Positions 16,957 through 26,910 of a stretch of 64,000 nt of DNA are shown piece after piece. Positions within the stretch are counted from its first letter, which is position 1. Every line of letters starts with the position of its first letter. The position numbers and the translations under genes are program-made. The notes under the pieces are model-generated. The model did not search any database, had not been told where the DNA came from, and worked only from the letters and a program-made list of their open reading frames with translations. The stretch lies in assembly GCF_008389435.1 (NCBI RefSeq), contig NZ_VUYS01000002.1, positions 62,001 through 126,000 on the forward strand. The letters are read 5' to 3'. This DNA comes from Candidatus Nitrosocosmicus agrestis. Lineage in GTDB: Archaea > Thermoproteota > Nitrososphaeria > Nitrososphaerales > Nitrososphaeraceae.

Positions 16957-18136
16957 AATAAGAGTTTGATCATTTTTAGTCTTTTATTAGGGTCAGCTCA
17001 ATGATATGTATTTAATAAGTAGCGATCTCAACTGAACAGTTTCGGAGTTTATGAGCAATTATAATACTCTTGTTGCTTTCTACAACAACCAATTGACATC
17101 GAACCATTTTTTTTCTACTCCATGAGGTTTACATGCTAAGTGATACTATGATCTAGATTATTCGTAATATCCATTAGTTTTAATCATAATTATAATTATA
17201 ATTTTAGTTTTAGTTTTAGTTTTATTCGATTTAAAATCTGTAGATGCAAATGTGTTATATTATTTGATTTTAGATATTCGTGAAATGCAAATATGAGATC
17301 TTAATTGAAAGGATTCTTACAATCTCATATTTTTTATAATTGTATGAGTCCTATTGGTAACGACATCATTCTTCAATCGTATATTGGCAGAGTGAAATCA
17401 ATTTTGGTATAATGGCTAGATTATGAAAAACTAGTGTATAGACAGGTATCCACTACAGATTCGATTGTAAGCGAAACAAATTTGACTCATTTTTGTCATC
17501 TAGATTTATAATAATAATAATAAAGATACTCAAAGGTGAAAATTATGAGGATATTGCTACTACAAATCCCTTATTTGGGTTCGATATTATCCAGACCCGT
17601 GTTTTCCCTACAACCAACCACTATTCTGTGGGATTAAGTTCCGTATGGTATAAGGGTTCGGCGGTATGTGAAACAAAATTGGACACTAAAACCTTTTTTA
17701 TTTTTGTATTTATAAATAACGATCATCGATGGGATTAAGATTTATTTACGGGGTTGGTAGTATGGGTTTAGTTAGAGAACAGATAAGATTCCATTAATTC
17801 AAAAATTAGATAATAACACCTCTACACGATTGGAGATTATTATAATTATTGTCATATCTTCAATTGTATTATCAAAGTATTAGTCCTGAATCTTTGTTAG
17901 CAACTAATTTACCAAGATGGGTTGGAGGTTCAGTTATACAATTGAATGAAAATTGTAGGATTTACTAATATCTTAGTTAGAATTTTTGAATAATTTTATT
18001 GATGGAGTTGGCATATGTCGCAGTAATATGAATTTTCATTTAATTATTAGGGCGATATAAATTGTAATTCATTGGTAATCGTGAAACTAAACATAGACTT
18101 AGGCTCTTACTTAAATAAAATCAAGTAGATGATATC
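16957..18136. other. 1.2-kb spacer with simple repeats and R1 copy B
   Basis: Contains a TTTTAG/TAATTA microsatellite-like run near 17187-17226 and R1 copy B (17473-17690) with a 30-codon ORF. A further piece near 17347-17384 (CCTATTGGTAACGACATCAT) resembles sequence at 13750-13810. No credible full gene. Confidence 0.5.
17473..17690 (+). repeat. dispersed repeat R1, copy B (longest)
   Basis: Left end 17473-17498 matches copy A exactly. The middle holds ATG 17545 to TAA 17637, a 30-codon ORF ending TTILWD. The right part 17574-17661 aligns without gaps to 26685-26772. The right end repeats the left (GTATGTGAAACAAA at both), so the unit is flanked by direct repeats. Confidence 0.6.
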
Positions 18137-19480
18137 ATGATTGTGGGTTATTACAATTTCCTATGTATAGATATTGTTGGATCATCGATAGAAATAGATT
18201 TTCAGTTAAAAAATATAGAGGATTTACTTGCAGGAATAAAAGATTTTCTGTCTATTGCTGCTACAGAAGAAGAATTACAAACATCATTTACTGGCGATGG
18301 TGCAATAATTTGGTTCAAAAAAGATTCATTACTACCTTTACAATTAGCATTAAAGATTCATGAAAAATTTCCACCCTGTATTGAACAACAAAATTTTGGG
18401 CTAAAGATTGGTATTGCACGTAATACAGCAATAGAAATAGAATCTGCTAAATCAATTCTAGGTATTCCGGTTTGGGGTAAGGGTCCAACCTTTGCTAGGA
18501 GACTATGTGATCTATGTGATGAGGGTCATATACTACTTGATGAAAATGCCTACAAACTCTTTACTGAAAATTACAGAAAGATGACTCATGACCTGTTCGG
18601 TTTTAATATCGTTGCTGCCAGATTCTTTCAGGACCTTGGAGAATTCTTTGTAAAGCACAGAAAACCGGTTCATGTCTACAATTATTGCAATACTAAGAAA
18701 GATAAAGAATTGTTCAGTTTCGGAAATATGGATATTCCAAGAGATAAAAGAGGGTTAATTGACAGGATAGACATAAATTCGAATCTAGTAGTCCCTTTCG
18801 ATCTTTTTTTAGAATCTGAAGCATTATCGTTAAAGAAGAAAATTGATAACGGTAGGGAAATAGTAATACTTGATGAATCAATAACAAATCTTTATCATGC
18901 ATTATTTGAGGACGCCAATCAGTATGATTCTACCAATTTACTTCTTCCAAGTAAATTTCAAGAATATCAATTAAGAACATCTTACTTAAGCTGTCAGGCA
19001 AATATGATACGTCGGTCTAGACACGAGAACTGTAGGAGTGTAAGAATTATGGTTCTTGATAAATTATTAATCTTAAAAGACTGGCAGAATTCTAAAACCA
19101 GAGATCTAAGTACTGATTTTTTTAGGTGGCATAAGGAATGGGGTGTCACGTTATTACAGATAGATCCAGATAGATCTTTAGAGATTGTCAGAATATTGGA
19201 GGATAGATTTCCTACATTCTATCTTAAAAGTATTCAAATAGGATTTTGGAAAGAAAAATATGTAATACAATTTGAGAATTTTGGGACAACCGAGGATAAT
19301 AACAGCGACAAAAGAAACAGAATCTGGATCTCTGATTCCAATGCTATGTATTACAAGAATTCCAAATTATTTTTGCAGGAATTGCTGTCAAGTAAAGAGT
19401 TATGGGAGATCCAATTTGAGGATAAGGTAGGAGTAGATTTTGTTAAATGGGATCACGAATATTGGAAACCTAAACTCTAA
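18137..19480 (+). CDS. predicted class III nucleotidyl cyclase fused to a C-terminal unknown domain
   Basis: 447 residues from ATG 18137. The N-terminal 180 residues fit a class III cyclase catalytic domain: CIDIVGSS with Asp12 and FTGDGAIIWF with Asp54 are the two metal-binding aspartates. They are followed by LKIGIARNTA and GKGPTFARRLCDLCDEGHILL, the usual helix after the substrate loop. Whether the product is cAMP, cGMP or another cyclic nucleotide cannot be told. The remaining 260 residues have no family I recognise: a mixed alpha/beta region, Trp-rich near the end (FFRWHKEWGV, WKEKYVIQFENF). No membrane segment. It is single, with a 1.2-kb spacer upstream. Confidence 0.72.
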   Translation: MIVGYYNFLCIDIVGSSIEIDFQLKNIEDLLAGIKDFLSIAATEEELQTSFTGDGAIIWFKKDSLLPLQLALKIHEKFPPCIEQQNFGLKIGIARNTAIEIESAKSILGIPVWGKGPTFARRLCDLCDEGHILLDENAYKLFTENYRKMTHDLFGFNIVAARFFQDLGEFFVKHRKPVHVYNYCNTKKDKELFSFGNMDIPRDKRGLIDRIDINSNLVVPFDLFLESEALSLKKKIDNGREIVILDESITNLYHALFEDANQYDSTNLLLPSKFQEYQLRTSYLSCQANMIRRSRHENCRSVRIMVLDKLLILKDWQNSKTRDLSTDFFRWHKEWGVTLLQIDPDRSLEIVRILEDRFPTFYLKSIQIGFWKEKYVIQFENFGTTEDNNSDKRNRIWISDSNAMYYKNSKLFLQELLSSKELWEIQFEDKVGVDFVKWDHEYWKPKL

Positions 19481-19592
19481 TGACCAATTCAAAAAATAAA
19501 TGTACAATACTTTCTAAAAGATTTTAAGAATTGAGAGTAAAAAGATGAATAAATAGAACGGCGGAAGCCAATTAACTACAATTATCTTCATG

Positions 19593-20561
19593 TTATGTAT
19601 TCTTTAGTCCTTGTGCTACTAGTATTGAATAACAACCAACACCACATTTTTCACATATTGGCTTTAGTGCCTTAGAATCAGAACTCCCTATGCAACAAGG
19701 ATGCTTTGTCTTTCCTTTATGATCTAAAGAGAGAATAGCCCAAGACGGGCAGTCAACTGGAGTAGTTTTGATTCCACCCCAGGATCCTTTCATTAGTTGA
19801 AGTTGTTTTTCGGTATTCATTATGAATTCAGGATATTTTTTGTGTAATTTGATTATTGTATCAATTACTTTATTCCTAATCTCACCAAAGGGAAGCCATA
19901 GAGGATCATTATCCGCAAATGGAGTATGGAACTGGAATCCAATCTTATTTATAGTCCCTTTCCATTCTGCTATCAGATCCTCTATAGTTTTGTAGTTTAG
20001 GGAATTAATAGTCATTGTGATCCATATATCTTTCCACGCAGGTTTGCCATTTCTTGACGGTCCTTTAACATAGTCAAGGATATTCTTCTTTGTTTTTTCA
20101 TAGGATCCTTTTCCCCTTATGCTATCGTGTATTTGTTCAGTACCGTCTAAAGAGACCCAGTAAAAATAGAGGTTATCAAAACGTGGGAGCGGATAAGTAC
20201 CATTTGTGACTACACAAACACGTCTAGGCATTTCATTGCAAAAGGTTTCAATAACATCTGGTCTCATTAATGGTTCTCCTCCTACTAAAGTTACCACATA
20301 GACATTATGCTTCTTGAATGTTTCATTAATTAACTTTCTCCAATCTTCTACACTTAATTCGTCTTTTTCATTTCTTCTTGTTTTCCACCAATAACAATGA
20401 GAGCAATGGAGGTTACATACATTGATAATATCTGCAGAACCGTAAATGAAAGGCTTTGATTTTAAAAGTTTTATGGCCAGGTATTTAGTTAACATATTAA
20501 AATGAGCCGGAAAATCTCTAATAATGTCGGTTATGCCCATTCCATAGATGAGATCTACCAA
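19593..20561 (-). CDS. radical SAM protein with SPASM-like Cys tail
   Basis: 322 residues from TTG 20561, with an AT-rich TATA-like box about 30 bases upstream. C49-x3-C53-x2-C56 (VCNLHCSHCYWW) binds the SAM-cleaving 4Fe-4S cluster. VTLVGGEPLMRPD is the GGE motif and VSLDGTEQIHDSIRGKGSY the later strand typical of peptide-modifying and HpnH-like families. The C-terminus has seven Cys (from DCPSWAIL to CEKCGVGCYS), consistent with an auxiliary cluster as in SPASM proteins. Substrate unknown; no precursor-peptide gene is evident beside it. The divergent neighbour is the zinc-ribbon gene. Confidence 0.85.
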   Translation of the reverse strand: MVDLIYGMGITDIIRDFPAHFNMLTKYLAIKLLKSKPFIYGSADIINVCNLHCSHCYWWKTRRNEKDELSVEDWRKLINETFKKHNVYVVTLVGGEPLMRPDVIETFCNEMPRRVCVVTNGTYPLPRFDNLYFYWVSLDGTEQIHDSIRGKGSYEKTKKNILDYVKGPSRNGKPAWKDIWITMTINSLNYKTIEDLIAEWKGTINKIGFQFHTPFADNDPLWLPFGEIRNKVIDTIIKLHKKYPEFIMNTEKQLQLMKGSWGGIKTTPVDCPSWAILSLDHKGKTKHPCCIGSSDSKALKPICEKCGVGCYSILVAQGLKNT

Positions 20562-20704
20562 TAATAATCGTACACTAATAGATTTTATATTATATTAATA
20601 ATATCTCTTATACTGGGTGAATAAATTAGGCCAACTGCTAAAAGGATTCATGATTTAAGAAATGTTATGACTGTTTATTACCAAGAATAGCTATATTACT
20701 AGTA

Positions 20705-20926
20705 ATGAATATGAATTGTCCCCATTGTCAAAACGAATATCAAGTCGCCTTTCAACGCATAACAGGCTTTACCAAAGGTATTAAATCGGCTTATGAAATT
20801 TATTATCAAACTTGTCCCCATTGTGACAAACCAATCGTAGGCATCTATCAACATCCTGTTCCTGGATACGAATTTGATTTTGAAAAGAGAAAGAAACTAA
20901 TAAAATTCTATGGTGAGCCAGCATAG
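20705..20926 (+). CDS. small zinc-ribbon protein
   Basis: 73 residues from ATG 20705. Two CPHC knuckles (residues 5-8 and about 38-41) frame a short beta region, a typical four-Cys zinc ribbon, and a charged tail follows. Such small proteins bind nucleic acid or protein partners; no specific role is known. It is divergent from the radical SAM gene and could share its promoter region. Confidence 0.7.
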   Translation: MNMNCPHCQNEYQVAFQRITGFTKGIKSAYEIYYQTCPHCDKPIVGIYQHPVPGYEFDFEKRKKLIKFYGEPA

Positions 20927-21100
20927 TAAGTCAATTCTAATGCTAATCAATCTACTTTGCGATAGAGATGAGTTAACTGATCAAGTAGCACTGTAAAGTA
21001 AATTTCTTTCACGATACCTACGCCCTCTAGATGTCTGCAATATCTTTTACATGTTCTATCATTACAAGCAAGGACCATATGAATACATTACAAATTTAAC

Positions 21101-21607
21101 TCACCTTTTCTTAGTAAATAGATGAATATATTTTACTATTAAGTTAATGATTGCATACGAAAGCACTGAAGCAACAAGTGATGATAATGTAGCAGCCTCT
21201 ATAGCAGAGTATTCTAACTTTAGTAGTTGTATTATGAGAAGAAACCTTGTTAGATTGTTAACAGTATCAAATAGGGTGCTAGCAAATATCATTTTAATCA
21301 ATATTCTCCTTAATGCAATAAAGTTGATTTTTCCAGTTAATCGCTTTGTGTAATCTCGTTTATTGTCAATATGAAAAAGAATTGCAAAAATAACCTTGTA
21401 AGTCAAGAATCCTGTGATAACAGTTATTGCAGAATTTAGGACATGACTAGTAGAAAATTCTGCAACAAAGTGTGCAATAATAATACTGGATAGAAAGCCT
21501 GCTGAACCTGAAATTAGTAAATTTTTGTTTAGAGAGATTGTATTATGATACTTTTCGTACGTTTTTATGAAGAATCCGTTAACTGTCTTCTGAGTAATTG
21601 GTTTCAC
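21101..21607 (-). CDS. hypothetical four-helix membrane protein
   Basis: 168 residues from ATG 21607. Hydrophobic stretches at about residues 30-50, 58-78, 105-130 and 140-160 suggest four membrane helices. Short basic loops (HIDNKRDYTKRL) are probably cytoplasmic. No conserved motif tells the function; the size and topology are like GtrA-type flippase subunits, but I see no signature. Standing alone between spacers. Confidence 0.6.
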   Translation of the reverse strand: MKPITQKTVNGFFIKTYEKYHNTISLNKNLLISGSAGFLSSIIIAHFVAEFSTSHVLNSAITVITGFLTYKVIFAILFHIDNKRDYTKRLTGKINFIALRRILIKMIFASTLFDTVNNLTRFLLIIQLLKLEYSAIEAATLSSLVASVLSYAIINLIVKYIHLFTKKR

Positions 21608-21899
21608 GTGATATAATTAAATATGTTTATTAAGTTATTTAAGCCTGCAAAGTCTTTGAATTCATTTTTTGTTGAGCTGCAACTTTATCGCATCAAGGTT
21701 TAGGACCCATGTAAAAATATTCCGAGTCTCCAAATTTTACCCATTACAAACAAGGATTCATTAGAATCAAAGTTAAAGAGGACCTTTTATCAATAAGCAC
21801 TATGCATCAGTATATCTACCATTGAATATACTTATTATATGATTGATTTTGACTTCATTCTAACTATAAAAAAAGTTACACTTCCACATATTAAGAATA

Positions 21900-22154
21900 T
21901 TAGTTGAGCTTTAGAATTTCATCCCATGTACCTGTCGTAGATAACATATAATATTTAATACTATTTCCGTACTCTAGTTCTATTATATCACCTGGAGTGA
22001 TATGAGTTTTGAATAAATTATCCAAAAATTGCAAAAAGCTAGGACCTGCTACGATACTCTTTGTTTCTCTCTCTATAGGTTTGTTAAAGTATTTTTCTAG
22101 CGCATTTGTTAAACCTAATTGACTTAGATTTTCTATTAACTGTGTGATATCCAT
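21900..22154 (-). CDS. small hypothetical protein
   Basis: 84 residues from ATG 22154 (MDITQLIENLSQLGLTNAL). Upstream in-frame ATG and TTG codons would add up to 48 hydrophobic residues, but a TATA box (TATATAATAA, near 22205-22213) lies within that stretch, so I exclude it; ATG 22193 is also possible. Residues about 30-75 have the look of a small alpha/beta domain (PGDIIELEYGNSIKYYML). Family unknown. Confidence 0.5.
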   Translation of the reverse strand: MDITQLIENLSQLGLTNALEKYFNKPIERETKSIVAGPSFLQFLDNLFKTHITPGDIIELEYGNSIKYYMLSTTGTWDEILKLN

Positions 22155-22423
22155 AAAAGTGGAATTTCTCTTGTATACTCTTAATATTGCCATATATGTT
22201 ATTATATACGGTAAACTAGTATATAACCATGACAAATGTAATACAAATATGGCAATCACTGCCGGATTGTATTTGTAGCATATTTGTTTACATAGCAATC
22301 TAAGTTCGGATTTTGATACTTACGCAGGAATCATGCAAAATAATATCTAAAACGATGATTAACGTTGATTTATAACGAGTTACTTGTTGATAATCTTAAA
22401 AGGAACAAAATGTATATAATGGT

Positions 22424-22897
22424 ATGTCAATTGTAAAAAACCATATTAAAGACCCTTCATCCACTTTATCAACAAATTTTAATTATCCGATAATTAATGA
22501 TATAGAATCCTCAGAGTCTAAAAATCAAACAGGATCAAATGATAATAGAATTATGAACGTGCAAGGTGAAAAAGATAACGAGAATGAGCGCTCTAATAAG
22601 ATATTAGATGATTTATTGAATTATACTCTCGAAATTCAAAGATCGAATAATCCTAAAATATATGGTGGATGGAAAGCAACGATTGAAAGAGTTATTGAAA
22701 AAACCTATGGAAGTGACTCAAAAGAGCTAAGACAAATAAAAGATGCAATGAAACTTAATTTTCTAACAACTAGTGGACAGTCTAAGGAACAAAGAGGCAT
22801 CTACTTTGATGACCTATATGAAAAGAGATTTAACAGAATAGAAAAACTGAATAATGACTTCAAGTTGAAGAGACAAATTAAAACTTATCATCAGTGA
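22424..22897 (+). CDS. hypothetical protein with disordered N-terminus
   Basis: 157 residues from ATG 22424. The first 60 residues are polar and Asn/Ser-rich; the remaining 95 form a probable helical basic domain (NPKIYGGWKATIERVIEKTY, then FLTTSGQSKEQRGIYFDDLY). No family recognised. The basic, Arg-rich C-terminus would suit nucleic-acid binding, but that is a guess. The next gene follows 150 bases on in the same direction. Confidence 0.5.
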   Translation: MSIVKNHIKDPSSTLSTNFNYPIINDIESSESKNQTGSNDNRIMNVQGEKDNENERSNKILDDLLNYTLEIQRSNNPKIYGGWKATIERVIEKTYGSDSKELRQIKDAMKLNFLTTSGQSKEQRGIYFDDLYEKRFNRIEKLNNDFKLKRQIKTYHQ

Positions 22898-23050
22898 CTT
22901 AATTCAAATACCCGTACAAACAAATCGCTTGCGTTAAAAGCCCTTCAAACCTTGTCTTTATTACCTTTGTTGTATAAGAAGAATTATGCATATACTTAAT
23001 TCAAGCAAGACCGATTTGAACAAAAAGTCTGATACTAACGATTTATCCCT

Positions 23051-24028
23051 TTGAATTCTAACGGATCTGAAATCTTAAAAAGATCTTCCAATAACCCTAT
23101 ACTTATTCCTAATAAGAATAACTGGTGGGAATCAGAAGCTGTTTTTAACTGTGCGATACTATATGATGGAAAAAGAATTCACATGTTATATCGTGCAATA
23201 GGAGAGTATGAACACTATTTTTCGAGGATCGGTTATGCATCAAGTGATGATGGCTACGTCTTTAGAAGGCGTAATGGGGTAGCGATTAATCCCATATTAG
23301 ACTACGAAAAATTTGGTATCGAGGATCCTCGATTAACTGAAATTGATAATCAAGTTTACATCACTTATGTGGTATTACCTGACCGTCCAAAAAAAGGTCC
23401 AATGGTATCGACTGCATTAGCAACTACTTTAGATTATTCAAGATTTGATAGACTAGGTATTATTACAAGTGAAGGGACGGATAACAAAGATGTAGTTTTG
23501 TTTCCAACCAAATTGAGATCTAAAAATAATTTAAGTATTAAAAATATGAAATATTTCTGTTTACATAGACCTAGTTCTTGGGTAGGGGGTACATATGGAA
23601 TTGATAAACCCAGTATATGGATCGGAGAGGGTAATACACTGACAAAGTTTGAAACCCATACATTGCTTATGAAACCTGAACAAAAATGGGAAGAATTAAA
23701 GATTGGTGCTGGATCTCCGCCCATAAGGACAAAATATGGATGGTTAGTAATTTATCACGGAGTTAGCGCTAACAAAACATATAGTGCTGGTGCTGCACTT
23801 CTTGATCTGGAGGATCCTTACAAAATATTATGCAGAAGCAAAGAACCCATCCTTGTGCCTACAGAACAATATGAAAAGTACGGTGATGTTAGTAACGTAG
23901 TTTTTCCAACCGGTGCTTGCATTATTGATGAAGAAATACTTGTCTATTATGGGGGTGCAGATAAGGTATGTTGTGTTGCTACAGCCAAAATAGATGAATT
24001 TGTTGATTATCTTTTTCAAAACAATTAA
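23051..24028 (+). CDS. GH130 family beta-mannoside phosphorylase/hydrolase
   Basis: 325 residues from TTG 23051. The five-bladed propeller family is recognisable from NNPILIPNKNNWWESEAVFNC, RIGYASSDDGYVF, FGIEDPRLTEI (with the catalytic-region Glu-Asp-Pro-Arg) and WLVIYHGV. GH130 enzymes phosphorolyse or hydrolyse beta-1,2- or beta-1,4-mannosides. The two phosphate-binding groups cannot be judged reliably by eye, so phosphorylase versus mannosidase is open. It faces the GT4 gene at 24386 tail to tail; both point to mannose-type glycans. Confidence 0.88.
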   Translation: MNSNGSEILKRSSNNPILIPNKNNWWESEAVFNCAILYDGKRIHMLYRAIGEYEHYFSRIGYASSDDGYVFRRRNGVAINPILDYEKFGIEDPRLTEIDNQVYITYVVLPDRPKKGPMVSTALATTLDYSRFDRLGIITSEGTDNKDVVLFPTKLRSKNNLSIKNMKYFCLHRPSSWVGGTYGIDKPSIWIGEGNTLTKFETHTLLMKPEQKWEELKIGAGSPPIRTKYGWLVIYHGVSANKTYSAGAALLDLEDPYKILCRSKEPILVPTEQYEKYGDVSNVVFPTGACIIDEEILVYYGGADKVCCVATAKIDEFVDYLFQNN

Positions 24029-24385
24029 CCTTCACGGGTCACTAATTCCATCATATTGATTGCTAAAAGCCAAATTATTTTAAAATACAAGAAAGAGTCG
24101 ATTTATGACTTGATTATTGCGTCCATAATTACTATCTTGATCTAAAAGAATTAATCAAATTTCAAACCGTTGTACTATTCATCTCCTGTTATGTGTTTAT
24201 ATTCAATGATGTAATCTCAAAATATGTCTCACCTAATCTTCTGACATGTTCAAGGTCAAATAATTTCTCATAAAAATTGAATCTGGAACATCATTAACCA
24301 CATAACAAATTGATTGTACACGTAAGTTGACTCGAGACTTAAATCGGTTCTTGAATCAAATTGAACTTATCGAAATTCTATTAGC
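24029..24385. other. spacer between convergent genes
   Basis: 357 AT-rich bases between the stop codons of two convergent genes. No gene, repeat or hairpin stands out. Confidence 0.4.
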
Positions 24386-25714
24386 TTATGTACTCGGAAA
24401 TGGAAATGGGGTGTTCTTAATTCTATTGTTTTTGTCCAAAATATTCCTATAAAGGTCAAAGTGCTGTAATGCAACATTCTCCCATGTTAATTCTTTATTG
24501 AAGTTTTCGATTCTTTGAGTATAATGCAAATATTCTGATTCTAGTTTCTTTATTGCTTTTGCAAATTCATTGGGCCTTCTTTTTACTACTATTCCTAACC
24601 CCTTATCGGCAAATTCCTTAAAGAAACCTAGATCAGTTGCAATAAAAGGTAATCCGTGAGCAAGAGCATCAAACATTACACCTGAACCTGAGGTTACTGT
24701 ATATGGAAGGACAATAATATCAGATGAATAAAATAGAACTGAAAGTTCTTTATCTGTTAGAAATCCTCGATTCAAATTGATTATCTTACCATTCTGTGAG
24801 TTTTTGTTATCTGTGTGACTAAGTATTTTTTGACTCTTTTGATCATTGATTGGTGATGGCTTTGTTAAGTTAAACAAATTCTCAGATTGATTAACTACTA
24901 CAACCCAATCATCCGGAATATCCAAATTATCTAAAATGTCCCAACCTTTAGTATGAGTCATGAATCCAAAGAAAAGTGCTATTTTACGATTCAATGGTAA
25001 GGAAAAAAATTGTCTTGCTTCCCTTTTCTTTACATATTTGTTCATATTTGGTTCTGCTCCATGATATATCACAGAAAAATTACTCAACGATTTCTGATCT
25101 TTTATTGCATTTTCATTTTCAGATATTAATTGGGCTAAATAACTCGAAAAAGCTATGTTGGCCTGACTCGCTTGCATTTTTTGTTTATTGGCTAAATTAA
25201 AAGATCTGTAGTTTATGAACCGTTTCCAATAGTCACCTATCTGATTAAGGAGGTTAATTGAAACAGTAATCAGGTTTTTATTCAGGAGATTCGGATGTTT
25301 TGATAGCTCCATCCATTGATGAAGAGGATACGCGGAATGAAATGTCGTTATTATGGGTATCTTGCATTCTTTATAGAATTTATCTATGTTGGTACTCAAA
25401 CTTCTTGGATTAAAAGAGTTCATTTTTAGTCCATAAAGTCCATGTTCTAATTGAATATGTACAAGATCGGGATCATATTCATCAAGCACCTCGAATATTA
25501 TTTTTGAATTATTTTCATTTTTAGGATCAATACCTATAAAATCCCCTCCTCCTTTCTCATTACATAAAACAGAAACCTTGATTCCAATTTTTTTTAATCC
25601 ATCTGTAAGGTTCTTAGTATATCTTCCAACTCCTCCAGGAATAGGCGGGAACTCGGTGGAAATCATAAGAATTTTTAATGTAGATTTATTATAATTATCT
25701 AATTTGTAGGACAC
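24386..25714 (-). CDS. GT4 family glycosyltransferase
   Basis: 442 residues from ATG 25714. The N-terminal ILMISTEFPPIPGGVGRYTK carries the Gly-rich loop of GT4 enzymes, and DLVHIQLEHGLYGLK follows at about residue 95. The donor half has FFGFMTHTKGWD and later TSGSGVMFDALAHGLPFIATD, matching the nucleotide-sugar region of GT4. It is cytosolic or membrane-peripheral. The donor is probably GDP- or UDP-sugar, not specified by sequence. Surface glycan or glycolipid assembly is the likely role. Confidence 0.87.
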   Translation of the reverse strand: MSYKLDNYNKSTLKILMISTEFPPIPGGVGRYTKNLTDGLKKIGIKVSVLCNEKGGGDFIGIDPKNENNSKIIFEVLDEYDPDLVHIQLEHGLYGLKMNSFNPRSLSTNIDKFYKECKIPIITTFHSAYPLHQWMELSKHPNLLNKNLITVSINLLNQIGDYWKRFINYRSFNLANKQKMQASQANIAFSSYLAQLISENENAIKDQKSLSNFSVIYHGAEPNMNKYVKKREARQFFSLPLNRKIALFFGFMTHTKGWDILDNLDIPDDWVVVVNQSENLFNLTKPSPINDQKSQKILSHTDNKNSQNGKIINLNRGFLTDKELSVLFYSSDIIVLPYTVTSGSGVMFDALAHGLPFIATDLGFFKEFADKGLGIVVKRRPNEFAKAIKKLESEYLHYTQRIENFNKELTWENVALQHFDLYRNILDKNNRIKNTPFPFPST

Positions 25715-25818
25715 TATAGTAACAAATAATATATTACACCGGACACATATAAGGAAATGTAATAGTATTTCAAATTTCTGTCTACTATAACTAATTGCCG
25801 GTAATTACTATTTTTTGG

Positions 25819-26289
25819 TCACCTTACCAAAACAACCGGGCATGTCGCGACTTCTGAAATCCATCTAGAGACACTTCCAATACCTTTTCTATCATGCCTT
25901 TTTTTCAATGAACCACTACTACCAATTATAATCATGCTTACATTTTCTTCTTTAGACACAGTGAGGATCTCATCTGCTGGATGACCTACTCGTATTATAG
26001 ATTTAGCCATTATACCCTCTTCGACTAGACTATCCATCTGCTTCTTAATCATGATCTCCGCTCCCTCCCTTATTGATTTTTCATAATTGTGCCTCATTTT
26101 GTCAAAATCATCCATATTTGAAATAAACTTTGCAATTTCTTTAGGATAGAAACTTGTGTCATCAATGACATATAGTACAATTATGTTAGAATTCTGATTT
26201 ACGGCAATCTCTTTAGCTTTATCTAAAGCTTTAACCGATAACTCAGTCGCATCAAACGGGATTAAAATATTAGATTTATTGTCATTCAT
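25819..26289 (-). CDS. universal stress protein, UspA family
   Basis: 156 residues from ATG 26289. The N-terminal strand NILIPFDATELSVKALDKA and the C-terminal IIIGSSGSLKKRHDRKGIGS with VSRWISEVATCPVVLVR match the ATP-binding Usp fold (G-x2-G-x9-G-S type). A soluble dimer that senses or buffers stress; partners unknown. Its end is about 100 bases from the start of the GT4 gene on the same strand. Confidence 0.9.
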   Translation of the reverse strand: MNDNKSNILIPFDATELSVKALDKAKEIAVNQNSNIIVLYVIDDTSFYPKEIAKFISNMDDFDKMRHNYEKSIREGAEIMIKKQMDSLVEEGIMAKSIIRVGHPADEILTVSKEENVSMIIIGSSGSLKKRHDRKGIGSVSRWISEVATCPVVLVR

Positions 26290-26910
26290 CTACACTTACC
26301 ATTAATTTTTGTGTGTACAGACATCCATTTTAACCATTTTGTATAAGCCCCTTTTTCCCTCTAAATGAAAGGGAATAGTTACTTTTCGAATCCCAAATAA
26401 TTTATATTTTTTTGAAACTATGATCAAAAGTCTTTGCGTTTCTGGTATTGTAATCGATTTTGTAAATGATGACATACTGAAAAAGTTGTTATCTAAATTT
26501 TTATTTCCCCACTATCTTGGAAACCTATACAACTAATTGAGTAGTTTTAATAATACTCCATTTTGGTTCTCCGGTTTGCTTTTTAGAGGAGATCCTTTCA
26601 GGTTTGGTCATTTCAATGGAAGCTCCAGTACTCATATTATCTTATGCTAAATTAATTCAACATATTGTTACCATAAATATGATGTTTGGGTCCGATAGTA
26701 TCTAGACCCCTCTTTTCTTTATGCTCAACATCTATTCTGTGGGATTAAGTCCCGTATGGTATAAGGGTTCGGTTACGGACTATAATTTCTCTACATATCT
26801 TATTATATTCTGTTAAAACTAATATTTTATCTGAATATACATAACATCTGTTATTGATATTAACAATAAGATGCATAAATGAACGATTCTTTGAGTATGC
26901 GATTAATATT
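26290..26910. other. spacer holding R1 repeat copy C
   Basis: Between divergent genes. It contains R1 copy C (26685-26772) and AT-rich TATA-like DNA near 26831-26843 before the next gene. No other gene is seen. Confidence 0.45.
26685..26772 (+). repeat. dispersed repeat R1, copy C
   Basis: Aligns without gaps to 17574-17661. In both copies one frame ends with the codons for ILWD and a TAA, and both then read CCGTATGGTATAAGGGTTCGG. A TGA six bases upstream of this part shows the copy is only a fragment. Confidence 0.6.

Noticed and set aside
17493-17738. 81-codon ORF inside the R1 copy B region
   Set aside because: It spans the repeat in a frame not conserved in copies A and C and starts in low-complexity sequence, so I treat it as chance.
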